Positions 1 to 8,717 of a stretch of 64,000 nt of DNA are shown piece by piece. Every line of letters starts with the position of its first letter. Within the stretch, counting starts at the first letter, position 1. A program made the position numbers and the translations under genes. The notes beneath the pieces were generated by a model. It saw nothing but the letters and a program-made list of their open reading frames with translations, had not been told where the DNA came from and searched no databases. Where the stretch lies: assembly GCF_001425355.1 (NCBI RefSeq), contig NZ_LMQN01000015.1, positions 1,066,702 to 1,130,701 on the forward strand, given 5' to 3'. This DNA comes from Chryseobacterium sp. Leaf405. Lineage in GTDB: Bacteria; Bacteroidota; Bacteroidia; Flavobacteriales; Weeksellaceae.

Positions 1-302
1 GTTTTCTGTTTTTCAACAGTAAAAAAAAGATCTTTCTTCAGATTGTCTGAGGGAACTCTTTCAATATTGGTCTCTGGTTGAATAAAATTCCATAGCTTAA
101 TCCTTTTTTTTAGTTCGGTATCCGTTAATTTAAGATGATTAAATTCAAAAGCTGTTTTTTCGGCGATTGTTTTATTATGCTCATCAAGCTCGCTTTTCCA
201 GATCGCATCAACGACCAGAAAATATACGGGAATGCTTATGACGAGGATAATCAGGACATAAATAAGAAAAGGTCTTGTGGTTTTGCTTAATAGAGGTTTC
301 AA
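1..302 (-). CDS. Sensor histidine kinase, N-terminal part (cut by window edge)
   Basis: Only the first 100 or so codons lie in the window. The reading frame opens with a probable TTG start (MKPLLSKTTRPF), because the in-frame upstream codons contain no ATG before the response regulator stop. A hydrophobic segment (about residues 11-31, PFLIYVLIILVISIPVYFLV) is followed by a charged periplasmic-type region. Kinase domains would lie outside the window. It follows the response regulator gene by about 25 bases in the same direction, the usual layout of a two-component operon. The kinase assignment rests on this context and the membrane topology, not on visible catalytic motifs. Confidence 0.7.
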   Translation of the reverse strand, partial: MKPLLSKTTRPFLIYVLIILVISIPVYFLVVDAIWKSELDEHNKTIAEKTAFEFNHLKLTDTELKKRIKLWNFIQPETNIERVPSDNLKKDLFFTVEKQK

Positions 303-327
303 TATGTTACTTACCGATTTTTCATTA

Positions 328-1005
328 TTATGAAACTTCCCATTTATATCCAGTTCCGTACACCGTTCTTAAATAATGTTCGCAACCCGAATCATAAAGT
401 TTCTTTTTGAGATTTTTAACGTGCGCATATACAAAATCATGATTGTCGAGCATATCTGCAAAATCGCCGGATAAATGTTCTGCCAACGTACTTTTAGAAA
501 TAACTTTATTTTTATTTCCAATGAAATAAATGAGCAGATCAAATTCTTTTTTAGTCAAGGTAATCATTTGATTATTAATGCTTACGGTTTTTGCCAACAA
601 ATCAATCTGAAGTTCATTCTGAGTGATAATATTTGAATTATTGAATTGTTTCCGTCGAATAATCGAATAAATCCTTGCCATCAGTTCAGAAAGATGAAAG
701 GGCTTGGTAAGATAATCATCTGCCCCCATTTGCAGTCCTTTTATTTTATCGTCCAATGCATTTTTGGCAGAAACAATGATCACTCCGTCCTGCTTGTTTT
801 GATTTTTTAATTCTTCTAAAATTTTAAATCCGTTTCCATCCGGAAGCATGATGTCCAAGATGATACAGGCGTAATCAAAGATTTCTATTTTGTGCATTGC
901 TTCCTGAAATGTCGCGGCAAATTCACACAAATAATTTTCTTCCGAAAGATATTCTGCAATACTTTTGGATAATTCTGTTTCGTCTTCAATGATTAACACT
1001 TTCAT
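328..1005 (-). CDS. OmpR/PhoB-family two-component response regulator
   Basis: A 225-residue DNA-binding response regulator. The receiver domain spans residues 1-115, with the acidic pocket at E7/D8, phosphoacceptor D51 (in IILDIMLPDG), a Ser at 79 in the Thr/Ser position and conserved K101 (LTKPF). A winged-helix effector domain fills residues 125-225 and ends in the typical GTGYKWEVS. The gene is first in a two-gene operon with the partial sensor kinase downstream. The signal sensed cannot be told from the sequence. Confidence 0.93.
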   Translation of the reverse strand: MKVLIIEDETELSKSIAEYLSEENYLCEFAATFQEAMHKIEIFDYACIILDIMLPDGNGFKILEELKNQNKQDGVIIVSAKNALDDKIKGLQMGADDYLTKPFHLSELMARIYSIIRRKQFNNSNIITQNELQIDLLAKTVSINNQMITLTKKEFDLLIYFIGNKNKVISKSTLAEHLSGDFADMLDNHDFVYAHVKNLKKKLYDSGCEHYLRTVYGTGYKWEVS

Positions 1006-1075
1006 ACGGCGAATGTATTGATGAATTTTGAAGAAATTTTGAAGAAAAAATTAAAAATTAAACCAAAATATGCTA

Positions 1076-1450
1076 TTATTTAGGTTCCCACAACTCAATT
1101 TTATTTCCTTCCGAATCAAGAATATGAATAAATTTTCCGAAATCATACACGGCAATTTCGTCAAGAATTTCTACCCCTTCTTTCTTTAATTCTTCTACCA
1201 AAGCTTCAAGATCTGCAACCGTATAATTGATCATAAATTCTCTGGTTGATGGTTCAAAATAATTGGTTGTTTCCGGTGAAGGGCTCCACGTCAAAGAGCC
1301 TTTTGGGTTAGATTCTGCAACTTCTTTCCAGTCGAAAGTAGCACCATAATCATTAACGTTAATTCCAAGATGGGTTTTATACCATTCTTTCAATGCTTTC
1401 GGATCTTTACATTTAAAGAATATTCCTCCGATACCTGTTACTTTTTTCAT
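1076..1450 (-). CDS. VOC-family (glyoxalase/bleomycin-resistance-like) protein
   Basis: A 124-residue single-domain protein of the vicinal oxygen chelate superfamily. It opens with VTGIGGIFFKCKDPKALKEWY, contains the second beta-alpha repeat around residues 70-110 (FMINYTVADLEALVEELKKEGVEI), and ends HILDSEGNKIELWEPK, where the Glu of the last strand is a usual metal ligand. Members act as dimers in glyoxalase, dioxygenase or antibiotic-binding roles. The substrate cannot be assigned. It lies about 30 bases downstream of uvrB on the same strand. Confidence 0.85.
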   Translation of the reverse strand: MKKVTGIGGIFFKCKDPKALKEWYKTHLGINVNDYGATFDWKEVAESNPKGSLTWSPSPETTNYFEPSTREFMINYTVADLEALVEELKKEGVEILDEIAVYDFGKFIHILDSEGNKIELWEPK

Positions 1451-1480
1451 TGTACTGATGTGATTTATTGAGATTAAAAT

Positions 1481-3472
1481 TTATTCTTTTAAAGCAACGA
1501 TTTCATCTCTCAATTTTGCGGCTTTAATGAAATCGAGATTTTTTGCGGCAGCTTCCATTTCTTTCTGCTTTTGCTGAATTACTTTTTCGATGTCTTCGCT
1601 GGTGTAACTTGCCTTTGTTTCTGCAACTTTCTGAAGAATTTCCTTTTGCGTATATTTTTCATCAGGGAAATCTTTGCTTCTTCCGACCAGATTTTCTGAT
1701 ATTTTTTTATTTAAAGCCACAGGAACTTTTCCGTGCTCTTCGTTGTACTGCATCTGTTTTGCACGGCGATATTCTGTTTCATTGATGGTTGACTGCATAG
1801 ATTTTGTCATCTTATCGGCGTATAATATTGCTTTTCCGTTGAGGTTTCTTGCAGCACGGCCAACCGTCTGAATCATTGATCTTCTGCTTCTTAGCATTCC
1901 TTCTTTATCGGCATCAAGAATCGCAACTAATGAAACTTCAGGTAAATCCAACCCTTCTCTCAACAAGTTTACTCCAATTAATACATCAAAAAGACCGATA
2001 CGTAAATCGTGCATAATCTGGATACGTTCCAGTGTTTCTACATCTGAGTGAATATATCTTGTCCTGATTCCGAATTTTGTAAAATATTTGGTTAATTCTT
2101 CCGCCATTTTCTTTGTTAAAGTCGTCACCAGAACTCTTTCATCAACATCAGCTCTTTTCTGAATTTCTTCCATTAAATCATCAATCTGATTCAACGACGG
2201 ACGAACCTCAATAATTGGATCTAAAAGTCCTGTCGGTCGAATAATTTGTTCAATATAAGCCCCTCCCGTTTTCTCCAGTTCATAATCTGCAGGTGTCGCC
2301 GAAACATAAATCACCTGATTCTGCATGGCTTCGAATTCCTCAAACTTCAAAGGTCGGTTATCCATCGCTGCGGGAAGTCTGAAACCATATTCCACCAAAG
2401 CTTCTTTTCTGCTGCGGTCACCTCCGTACATCGCATGAACCTGTGGAACAGTAACATGGCTTTCATCAATCACCATCAGAAAATCTTTTGGGAAATAATC
2501 AATCAGACAGAAAGGTCTTGTTCCCGGTAATCTTCCGTCCAAATATCTTGAATAATTCTCAATTCCTGAGCAATATCCCAATTCTTTAATCATTTCCAAA
2601 TCGAGCTCTGTTCTTTCCTGAAGTCGTTTTGCTTCTAAAGGTCTCTCAATGGAAGAGAAAAAGTCAACCTGTTTTACCAAATCATCCTGAATGTCTTTAA
2701 TTGCACCATTAAGTGTTTCTTTTGAAGTCACAAACAGATTGGCTGGATATATCTGAATCTGATCGAAATTGGCAGTCACATTCCCTGAAACAGGATCAAA
2801 ACTTTGGATTTTTTCAATCTCATCTCCGAAAAACTGAATCCTGACTGCATTATCTGCATAAGCCGGAAAAACGTCAATAACATCTCCTTTCACACGAAAG
2901 GTACCTCGTTGGAACTCATTTAATGTTCTGGAATAAAGTGCGTTAACTAATGAATGTAATAAAGCCGTCCTGGTTACTTTTTCTCCGGTTGCTATTGAAA
3001 TTAATGATTTGTGAAATTCATTTGGGTTTCCGATACCGTAAATACAAGAAACTGAAGCTACGATCAATACATCTCTTCTTCCTGAAAGCAAACTTGCTGT
3101 TGCAGAAAGTCTTAATTTTTCTACTTCTTCGTTAATGCTAAGATCTTTTTCAATATAAGTTCCGGAAGTTGCAATGTAGGCTTCGGGCTGGTAATAATCA
3201 TAGTAACTTACAAAATATTCTACTGCATTATCTGGAAAAAATTCTTTAAATTCCATGAAAAGCTGCGCAGCCAACGTTTTATTATGCGCTAAAACTAAAG
3301 TCGGTCTTTGGACATTGTGAACAACATTGGCAACGGTAAAGGTTTTCCCAGATCCGGTAACCCCCAATAATGTCTGATATTTCTCACCAATTTCGATTCC
3401 TTCGGTAAGTTTCTCAATAGCAGTGGGTTGATCGCCGGTTGGTTTATATTCTGAGTGAAGTTTAAATTCCAT
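1481..3472 (-). CDS. uvrB: UvrABC excinuclease subunit B
   Basis: A full-length 663-residue UvrB, the damage-verifying helicase-like subunit of nucleotide excision repair. The sequence shows Walker A (GVTGSGKTF, 37-45), the beta-hairpin aromatic motif ([10 protein letters not shown], 91-100) that clamps damaged DNA, the DESH Walker B box (337-340), a later helicase motif VGRAARN, and a C-terminal UVR coiled-coil (about 625-663) that contacts UvrC. The start [16 protein letters not shown] is the family N-terminus. The gene appears to be monocistronic or cotranscribed with the VOC gene downstream. Confidence 0.98.
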   Translation of the reverse strand: MEFKLHSEYKPTGDQPTAIEKLTEGIEIGEKYQTLLGVTGSGKTFTVANVVHNVQRPTLVLAHNKTLAAQLFMEFKEFFPDNAVEYFVSYYDYYQPEAYIATSGTYIEKDLSINEEVEKLRLSATASLLSGRRDVLIVASVSCIYGIGNPNEFHKSLISIATGEKVTRTALLHSLVNALYSRTLNEFQRGTFRVKGDVIDVFPAYADNAVRIQFFGDEIEKIQSFDPVSGNVTANFDQIQIYPANLFVTSKETLNGAIKDIQDDLVKQVDFFSSIERPLEAKRLQERTELDLEMIKELGYCSGIENYSRYLDGRLPGTRPFCLIDYFPKDFLMVIDESHVTVPQVHAMYGGDRSRKEALVEYGFRLPAAMDNRPLKFEEFEAMQNQVIYVSATPADYELEKTGGAYIEQIIRPTGLLDPIIEVRPSLNQIDDLMEEIQKRADVDERVLVTTLTKKMAEELTKYFTKFGIRTRYIHSDVETLERIQIMHDLRIGLFDVLIGVNLLREGLDLPEVSLVAILDADKEGMLRSRRSMIQTVGRAARNLNGKAILYADKMTKSMQSTINETEYRRAKQMQYNEEHGKVPVALNKKISENLVGRSKDFPDEKYTQKEILQKVAETKASYTSEDIEKVIQQKQKEMEAAAKNLDFIKAAKLRDEIVALKE

Positions 3473-3683
3473 AGAAAAGTGATCTTGTACAACAAAAATA
3501 CGAAAGAAATTTTTGGATTATACTATCAGAATTTTTAATTGATGATTTAATAAATAAATGTTACAGCAATCGATTGCGCAAATTTAATGTGTTTTTACCC
3601 ATTTATTGTTTCGTTTTTGATTTATTTTGAATAATTATTCTTATTTATTATGGAGTTTATAATTTTAATACCATAATTTAAAT

Positions 3684-3691
3684 TATATTTG
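3684..3691 (+). promoter_or_regulatory. Probable Bacteroidota -7 promoter element (TATATTTG)
   Basis: TATATTTG followed by CA matches the Bacteroidota housekeeping -7 consensus TAnnTTTG and lies 22 bases before the start of the PNGase F-like gene. A clear TTG -33 element at the expected distance is not obvious. Confidence 0.55.
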
Positions 3692-3713
3692 CATTAAATC
3701 TATAAAAAGTGAT

Positions 3714-5066
3714 ATGAAGCAAAATTTACTTACTTTAATTCTATTGAGTTTTTTCGGTTCCGTATTCGGAAAAAATAATTCCGGAACTGTACTTCCGCCG
3801 ACAACAATTTCTCTTTATCAGGATGCTGTTTTTTATGATATGTATGCGTCCACGGTTTCTCAGCCTTTACCGACAGATGCGGTTCGTTTGAGCAATAGTA
3901 CTTATACGAGAAAAATGACAGATACACAATTAAATGCTTTTGGTAATGTTGTAACCATGAATATTACCATCGGAGCATTGTGTGACAATTATGACAGATT
4001 AGCCCACGTTTTTCTTGCCTTTGCTCCAAAAGGGGCGACTTCTTATGATACCAACACTGTGAAAAAACTGGAAATAGGAAGATTTGTAACGCCTTTTATG
4101 AATAAAAATATTTCTCCGACTACGGTTCCTTATACTTTTCAGATCGATAATTTAGGAGCAATATTTAAAGATCCAAATTTACGTGCTCAATTTGATTTTT
4201 GGGTTGAATTTTCTGTTTACGGTGTTCCTTATGCTGCACAGACGCAGGTTTCAGGTTGTGCTTCAAGAATAGATACTTTCAAAGGTTCATTAAGTTTTAC
4301 AACAGATACCAATACGGCAATTCCTGCAGTTAATAATTTCCTTTTAACAATGGCAACAGTCAAAAGCATGAATAATTACAGTGCTACTGATGAACCGGGA
4401 ACTACCATGAGAATTTTATCTTTTGAATTGCTGAATACGATTAATAATGCCAATTTTTATCTAATTACTTCCAATCACGGGGCAAATTCCGGAGGAGAAG
4501 AATATGTGAGAAGACAACATTATGTTTATCTGAACGATGCACAGATTTTTACGTACAGACCTGGTGGAATCTCTTGTGAGCCTTTCCGTCAGTACAATAC
4601 ACAAGGAAATGGGATCTATGGAGGTACGCCACAATCTACAGCTTGGTGGACTTCATGGAATAACTGGTGTCCGGGAAATTCAATTCCGATCAGAAAAATA
4701 AGTGTAGGAAATTTGGAAGCTGGAAATCATGCTTTTACTATCACAGTTCCGGAAGCGCAGTTTGTTGATCAGCAGGGAGATTTTCCACTTTCTGTATATC
4801 TTCAGGGAGAGGCTACGAACATATTAGGAACAAAAGAAATGACCGTTACAGACGTTAAAATTTATCCTAATCCTGCTTCGGAGTTTATTAAAATCTCCAG
4901 CACAAAAAAAGTAAAAGAATCTGAAATCTATTCTATGGAAGGAAGATTGGTAAAAAGCTTTAAAGGGGGAGAGTCTGAAATTCGTGATCTGCAAACGGGT
5001 GCTTATATTTTAAAAGTGACGTTTGAAGATCTAACTTCTATGAAACATAAAATCATTAAAAAATAA
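3714..5066 (+). CDS. Secreted PNGase F-like peptide:N-glycosidase with T9SS sorting domain
   Basis: A 450-residue exported protein with a signal peptide (1-19). Residues about 75-350 align by eye with the two-jelly-roll peptide-N-glycosidase F of Elizabethkingia, which cleaves the Asn-GlcNAc bond of N-glycans. DNYDRLAHVF...EIGRFVTPF matches its DEWDRYANVY...EIGRFITPY, putting D94 at the place of catalytic D60. E165 (FWVEFSVYG) lies at the place of E118 and E263 (GGEEYVRRQH) at E206. WNNWCPGNSIPIR matches the WCPG segment. The paired cysteines around the first two sites in PNGase F are largely missing. Residues about 378-450 (VKIYPNPASEFIKI... to KHKIIKK) form a type A T9SS sorting domain, so the enzyme should cross the outer membrane. 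Activity is inferred. Confidence 0.82.
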   Translation: MKQNLLTLILLSFFGSVFGKNNSGTVLPPTTISLYQDAVFYDMYASTVSQPLPTDAVRLSNSTYTRKMTDTQLNAFGNVVTMNITIGALCDNYDRLAHVFLAFAPKGATSYDTNTVKKLEIGRFVTPFMNKNISPTTVPYTFQIDNLGAIFKDPNLRAQFDFWVEFSVYGVPYAAQTQVSGCASRIDTFKGSLSFTTDTNTAIPAVNNFLLTMATVKSMNNYSATDEPGTTMRILSFELLNTINNANFYLITSNHGANSGGEEYVRRQHYVYLNDAQIFTYRPGGISCEPFRQYNTQGNGIYGGTPQSTAWWTSWNNWCPGNSIPIRKISVGNLEAGNHAFTITVPEAQFVDQQGDFPLSVYLQGEATNILGTKEMTVTDVKIYPNPASEFIKISSTKKVKESEIYSMEGRLVKSFKGGESEIRDLQTGAYILKVTFEDLTSMKHKIIKK

Positions 5067-5081
5067 ATCATTTATAAAACG

Positions 5082-5112
5082 AAACAGCACTCCTATTGAG
5101 TGCTGTTTTTAT
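5082..5112. terminator. Bidirectional rho-independent terminator
   Basis: A perfect 11-bp stem (AAACAGCACTC paired with GAGTGCTGTTT) with a 5-base loop and a T tract on both strands. It lies between the PNGase F-like gene and the convergent M56 peptidase gene and can serve both. Confidence 0.9.
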
Positions 5113-6957
5113 TTATTGAAATGACATCATTAAAGGAATTCTCATTCTGTATCGAATCGGTTTTCCATCTTTTTCAGCAGGTTTCCACGTTATGTTTTCA
5201 TTTGCTTTTCTAAATGAGATAACGGTCTCATTATTAAATTGTTCATTACTGCCGGATGCTTTTATATCTGTTACATTTCCATCTTCAGTAACCGTATATG
5301 AAAGATCGGTTCTACGTATTTCTTTGGTTTTATTAGATTCTAATCTTGAACCGTCAAATGATTTCGCAATTTTGGTTCTTAATTCATTGATACCTCCGGG
5401 ATATTGAGGAACGAGAATATTTTCATCTTTTGTTGCTGTAACCTCTTTTGTGGTCTGTACGACTTCCTGATCTATTTTTGTGTTTTTACCTTCTTTTGGG
5501 CGAATGGTATCCATAACTTTTTTAGTCTCGGTTATTATTTTTTTAGACTCTGTTTTTACTGTTTTCAAATATTCCTCATATTCACTGTTGTCAGTTTGTT
5601 TGAAGCTTACAGCAATATTCTTCTGGCTATTGAATTTCTTGGCATATTGTGGTGTATATAAAGTCACTGAGTAATCAAATTTTCCATAATCAGGATTTTT
5701 AGGATGAATTTTGAGAACATAGACACTGTAAAAATCGGTTGTTTTATAGTTTTTCAAAATACTGTTTTCTACAGTATTTCCATCAAGAGTTACATTGAAT
5801 TTGGTGTCAAGAAATTGATTTAACTGTTTTTGAGTTGGAATCTGTTTGTTGATTTCATCATAATGAATCCAAATTGGCAGATTTAGTCTGTTTTTAATCT
5901 CTATTTTATCAAACAATTCAACCAGTTTTACCTGCTCAGCTCTCGGAACTTCTGTTTTAAATCTTTCAAAATCTTTATTATCAATAATATCTTTATACTT
6001 CTCTGTAATTTTGATAAATTCCTCATAAGCTTCAGAATTATTTTTTTGATCTGATGTTGATGTCTGAAATCTTTCAGTTCCTTTACTCGTCATTTCAGTA
6101 GGATTATTGGCGTATACTTTTTCAGCGAAAACAAATATTAGTCCGAGAAAAATAGGGATCGAAAGATACTTTTTTACTGGTGCAAATTTTGAATTTTTAG
6201 TTGTCATCATAATAAATCGTTTTTTGGTGTTATCGAAATTGAATGGATGTATTAAATCAAGGTTTTGCTGCTTTAAAATTTCACTTAGAATGAGTTGCTG
6301 ATAGCTTTTGATGTCATTGTTTCTGCCAATTACCTTTTCATCAGCCAAGAATTCGTGATTGGTAGCAATCGCTTTCTTGTAGACATAAATAAACGGATTA
6401 AACCACATCAGGATTTTCAGAATTTCAACGAAGAAAATATCCAGAGAATGTTTTTGGTCGACGTGAATTTGTTCGTGGAGAAACATATTTTCGTCTATTC
6501 TGCTACTTTTTAAATAGCTTTTAGCAAAATAAATGGTGTTCATAAAACTGAAAGGAGCCATTTCCTTTTTCAGTAAAATGATCTTTTTGTTGTTATAAAT
6601 GATTTTTTCCCCTTTAAGTTTTTTAATTTTAATAATAGAATAGATGAATTTTAATAAAAAGAAAACTGCAACAATTGCATAAACGATAATAAACAGATTT
6701 TCATAATTAAAAGTTTCTTTTGCCGGAGCCATTATTTCCGAAGCTGGCTGTTGGGTAATTGTCTCAAAAACAAATGTAGGTTTGTCGCCTTCTGGTGCTT
6801 CTTTTTCAATCGTTACGAAAGGAATACTATAAGAAAATCCTAGTCCGAAAAGCAGATAAAACCTATTAAATGTAAAGGTTTTTTCCTTTGCTAAGAATAT
6901 ATAATATAACCCAAGCAAAAGTCCTGAACACAGGATTATTTTGAATAAGATTATCAT
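5113..6957 (-). CDS. BlaR1-type M56 membrane peptidase with TonB-like C-terminal domain
   Basis: A 614-residue membrane sensor-protease. Hydrophobic helices lie at about 1-20, 33-50, 86-108 and 266-285. The M56 zinc motif HEQIH is at 161-165, in MFLHEQIHVDQKHSLD. The long periplasmic part has no visible penicillin-binding domain. Instead it ends (about 520-614) in a TonB C-terminal-like domain, VPQYPGGINELR... to ITWKPAEKDGKPIRYRMRIPL. The family senses an envelope signal and triggers cleavage of its BlaI partner. The gene overlaps blaI by 4 bases, so translation is probably coupled. The ligand is unknown. The TonB-like domain may bind a periplasmic partner. Confidence 0.88.
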   Translation of the reverse strand: MIILFKIILCSGLLLGLYYIFLAKEKTFTFNRFYLLFGLGFSYSIPFVTIEKEAPEGDKPTFVFETITQQPASEIMAPAKETFNYENLFIIVYAIVAVFFLLKFIYSIIKIKKLKGEKIIYNNKKIILLKKEMAPFSFMNTIYFAKSYLKSSRIDENMFLHEQIHVDQKHSLDIFFVEILKILMWFNPFIYVYKKAIATNHEFLADEKVIGRNNDIKSYQQLILSEILKQQNLDLIHPFNFDNTKKRFIMMTTKNSKFAPVKKYLSIPIFLGLIFVFAEKVYANNPTEMTSKGTERFQTSTSDQKNNSEAYEEFIKITEKYKDIIDNKDFERFKTEVPRAEQVKLVELFDKIEIKNRLNLPIWIHYDEINKQIPTQKQLNQFLDTKFNVTLDGNTVENSILKNYKTTDFYSVYVLKIHPKNPDYGKFDYSVTLYTPQYAKKFNSQKNIAVSFKQTDNSEYEEYLKTVKTESKKIITETKKVMDTIRPKEGKNTKIDQEVVQTTKEVTATKDENILVPQYPGGINELRTKIAKSFDGSRLESNKTKEIRRTDLSYTVTEDGNVTDIKASGSNEQFNNETVISFRKANENITWKPAEKDGKPIRYRMRIPLMMSFQ

Positions 6958-7328
6958 TTTTCATCAATTTGCTTGTCAATAATTTCTCGGAGTTCTTTCA
7001 GTTGTTTTTGTGAAAGTTTTGCATTGGATGTAAAAAATGATGCAAACTGCGTCACCGAACTGTTGAAAAAACGGTCAATCATAGAAGACATTTCTTCCTT
7101 AAAATATTCTCCTTTCGCTACTTTTGGGTAGTATTCACGGGAGTTTCCATACAATATGTAGCCTACAAGATCTTTGTTCTGCATTCTTTTTAAAAGAGTA
7201 GCAATGGTTGTGGTTGCAGGTTTCGGTTCCTGGTAAGATTCTAAAATATCTTTCATGAAAACTTTTTCTTTTGCCCAGAGGATTTCCATGAGATCTTTTT
7301 CGGTATCGGTAAGTTTTACTTCTTTCAT
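6954..7328 (-). CDS. BlaI/MecI/CopY-family transcriptional repressor
   Basis: A 124-residue winged-helix repressor. The N-terminal DNA-binding domain (about 1-75: KLTDTEKDLMEILWAKEKVFMKDILESY and the TTTIATLLKRMQNKDLVGY recognition helix) is followed by a C-terminal dimerisation segment that holds the proteolysis region in this family. It is cotranscribed with the M56 peptidase, whose start overlaps its stop. A perfect palindrome containing TACA/TGTA half-sites lies about 20 bases upstream, so autoregulation is likely. Confidence 0.93.
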   Translation of the reverse strand: MKEVKLTDTEKDLMEILWAKEKVFMKDILESYQEPKPATTTIATLLKRMQNKDLVGYILYGNSREYYPKVAKGEYFKEEMSSMIDRFFNSSVTQFASFFTSNAKLSQKQLKELREIIDKQIDEK

Positions 7329-7348
7329 ATTCTACGTGTTGTTATTTT

Positions 7349-7366
7349 ATTCTACAAATGTAGAAT
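7349..7366. promoter_or_regulatory. Predicted BlaI operator palindrome
   Basis: ATTCTACA-AA-TGTAGAAT is a perfect inverted repeat of 8-bp arms with the TACA/TGTA core known from BlaI/MecI operators. It lies in the 108-bp gap between the blaI-like gene (minus) and the PQQ-type dehydrogenase gene (plus), so it could affect either. A further half-site (TTCTAC) lies at about 7330-7335. Confidence 0.75.
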
Positions 7367-7436
7367 AATAATTTAAATTACCAAATTTTATGGCATTATT
7401 TTTCCATGTTATTCATTATCACTAAATCGTATTTAT

Positions 7437-8657
7437 ATGAAAATCAATAAATTTTATATTCCAACGTTGAGTCTTTTTTTATTTTTAACATCTTGTAAGG
7501 ATGGTAATGCAAATGCCCAGCAACTTGGAAAAGACGGAAGCGTAGAAACGGAAAAGCCAAATTCGCCTGAATATAAACCAGCATTTGCCGGACAAACAAG
7601 AATAAAAGCAGTAAAAACGACAGCGCCGTATACTGTTGAAGTTTTGAGTACTGATCTTGGGAAACCGTGGGGAATTATCAACCTGCCGGACGGGAGATTT
7701 TTAATCACCGATAAAAGAGGGTACATGAATGTAGTTTCGGCAGACGGAAAACTGATCTCTAAAATTGAGGGATTCCCGAAAGTGGATTCAAAAGGTCAGG
7801 GCGGAATGCTTGATGTGGCGCTAGATCCCGATTTTAAAACAAATAATATTATTTATTTCAGTTTTTCTGAACCTTACGAGAAAGGAAATCATACAGCAGT
7901 TGGAAAAGGAATGCTTTCTTCTGATTTAAAGAATATTTCTGACATAAAAGTTATTTTTAGAGCGACTCCAACATATGATGGTGATAAACATTACGGAAGT
8001 CGACTGGCATTTGATAAAAATGGAAATCTGTTTGTAAGTACGGGCGAAAGATCTGATAAAGAAACAAGAGTCTACGCTCAAAGAACAGATAATTATTTGG
8101 GTAAAATTTTAAAAATTACCAAAGACGGAAAACCTGCACCGGGAAATCCTTTTGTCGGAAAAGCTGGATTTAAACCTGAAATATACGCCTATGGAATCAG
8201 AAATCCTCAGGGAATGGCGATTGATCCAAACGGAACTTTGTGGGATGTTGAAATGGGACCAAGAGGAGGTGATGAAATCAATTTAATTCAAACCGGAAAA
8301 AACTACGGTTGGGGAGATGTTACTTATGGAATTGAATATTCCGGCAGCAAAATCAATAATGGAACAACGCAAAAAGCAGGAACAGAACAACCTGTTTATT
8401 ATTGGGATCCGGTGATTTCTCCAAGTGGAGTCACGTTTTATACAGGAAATATTGATGAGTGGAAAGGTAATTTAATGATTGGATGTCTCAGCGGCGAACA
8501 TATCAACCGAATCGTTATGAAAGACAATAAAGTTGTCGGTGAAGAAAGACTTTTAGCAGATCAGAAAGAAAGATTTCGTGATGTTTTGAATGGAAGTGAC
8601 GGAAATTTGTATGCAGTGACGGACAGCGGAAAACTGTATAAAATTTCTAAGAAATAA
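7437..8657 (+). CDS. PQQ-dependent aldose/sorbosone-type sugar dehydrogenase lipoprotein
   Basis: A 406-residue lipoprotein (lipobox FLTSC, C20) with a six-bladed beta-propeller of the glucose/sorbosone dehydrogenase family. Typical segments are DLGKPWGIINLPDGRFLITDK (substrate-side His replaced in this stretch), GGMLDVALDPDF, YGSRLAFDKNGNLFVSTGER, NYLGKILKITKDG, YGIRNPQGMAIDP and EMGPRGGDEINLI. Members oxidise sugars in the periplasm using pyrroloquinoline quinone. No PQQ biosynthesis genes occur in the window, so the cofactor would be scavenged or made elsewhere. Activity and substrate are inferred from family. Confidence 0.88.
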   Translation: MKINKFYIPTLSLFLFLTSCKDGNANAQQLGKDGSVETEKPNSPEYKPAFAGQTRIKAVKTTAPYTVEVLSTDLGKPWGIINLPDGRFLITDKRGYMNVVSADGKLISKIEGFPKVDSKGQGGMLDVALDPDFKTNNIIYFSFSEPYEKGNHTAVGKGMLSSDLKNISDIKVIFRATPTYDGDKHYGSRLAFDKNGNLFVSTGERSDKETRVYAQRTDNYLGKILKITKDGKPAPGNPFVGKAGFKPEIYAYGIRNPQGMAIDPNGTLWDVEMGPRGGDEINLIQTGKNYGWGDVTYGIEYSGSKINNGTTQKAGTEQPVYYWDPVISPSGVTFYTGNIDEWKGNLMIGCLSGEHINRIVMKDNKVVGEERLLADQKERFRDVLNGSDGNLYAVTDSGKLYKISKK

Positions 8658-8676
8658 TTCTTTAAAATAAGCGATT

Positions 8677-8717
8677 AAAAAGTTTGGGGCAATCGAAGAT
8701 TTTGCCCCAAACTTTTT
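8677..8717. terminator. Strong bidirectional terminator
   Basis: A perfect 16-bp stem (8677-8692 with 8702-8717) built on AGTTTGGGGCAA / TTGCCCCAAACT, a 9-base loop, and A/T tracts on either side. It separates the convergent dehydrogenase and aminotransferase genes and reaches the stop codon of the latter. Confidence 0.93.
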
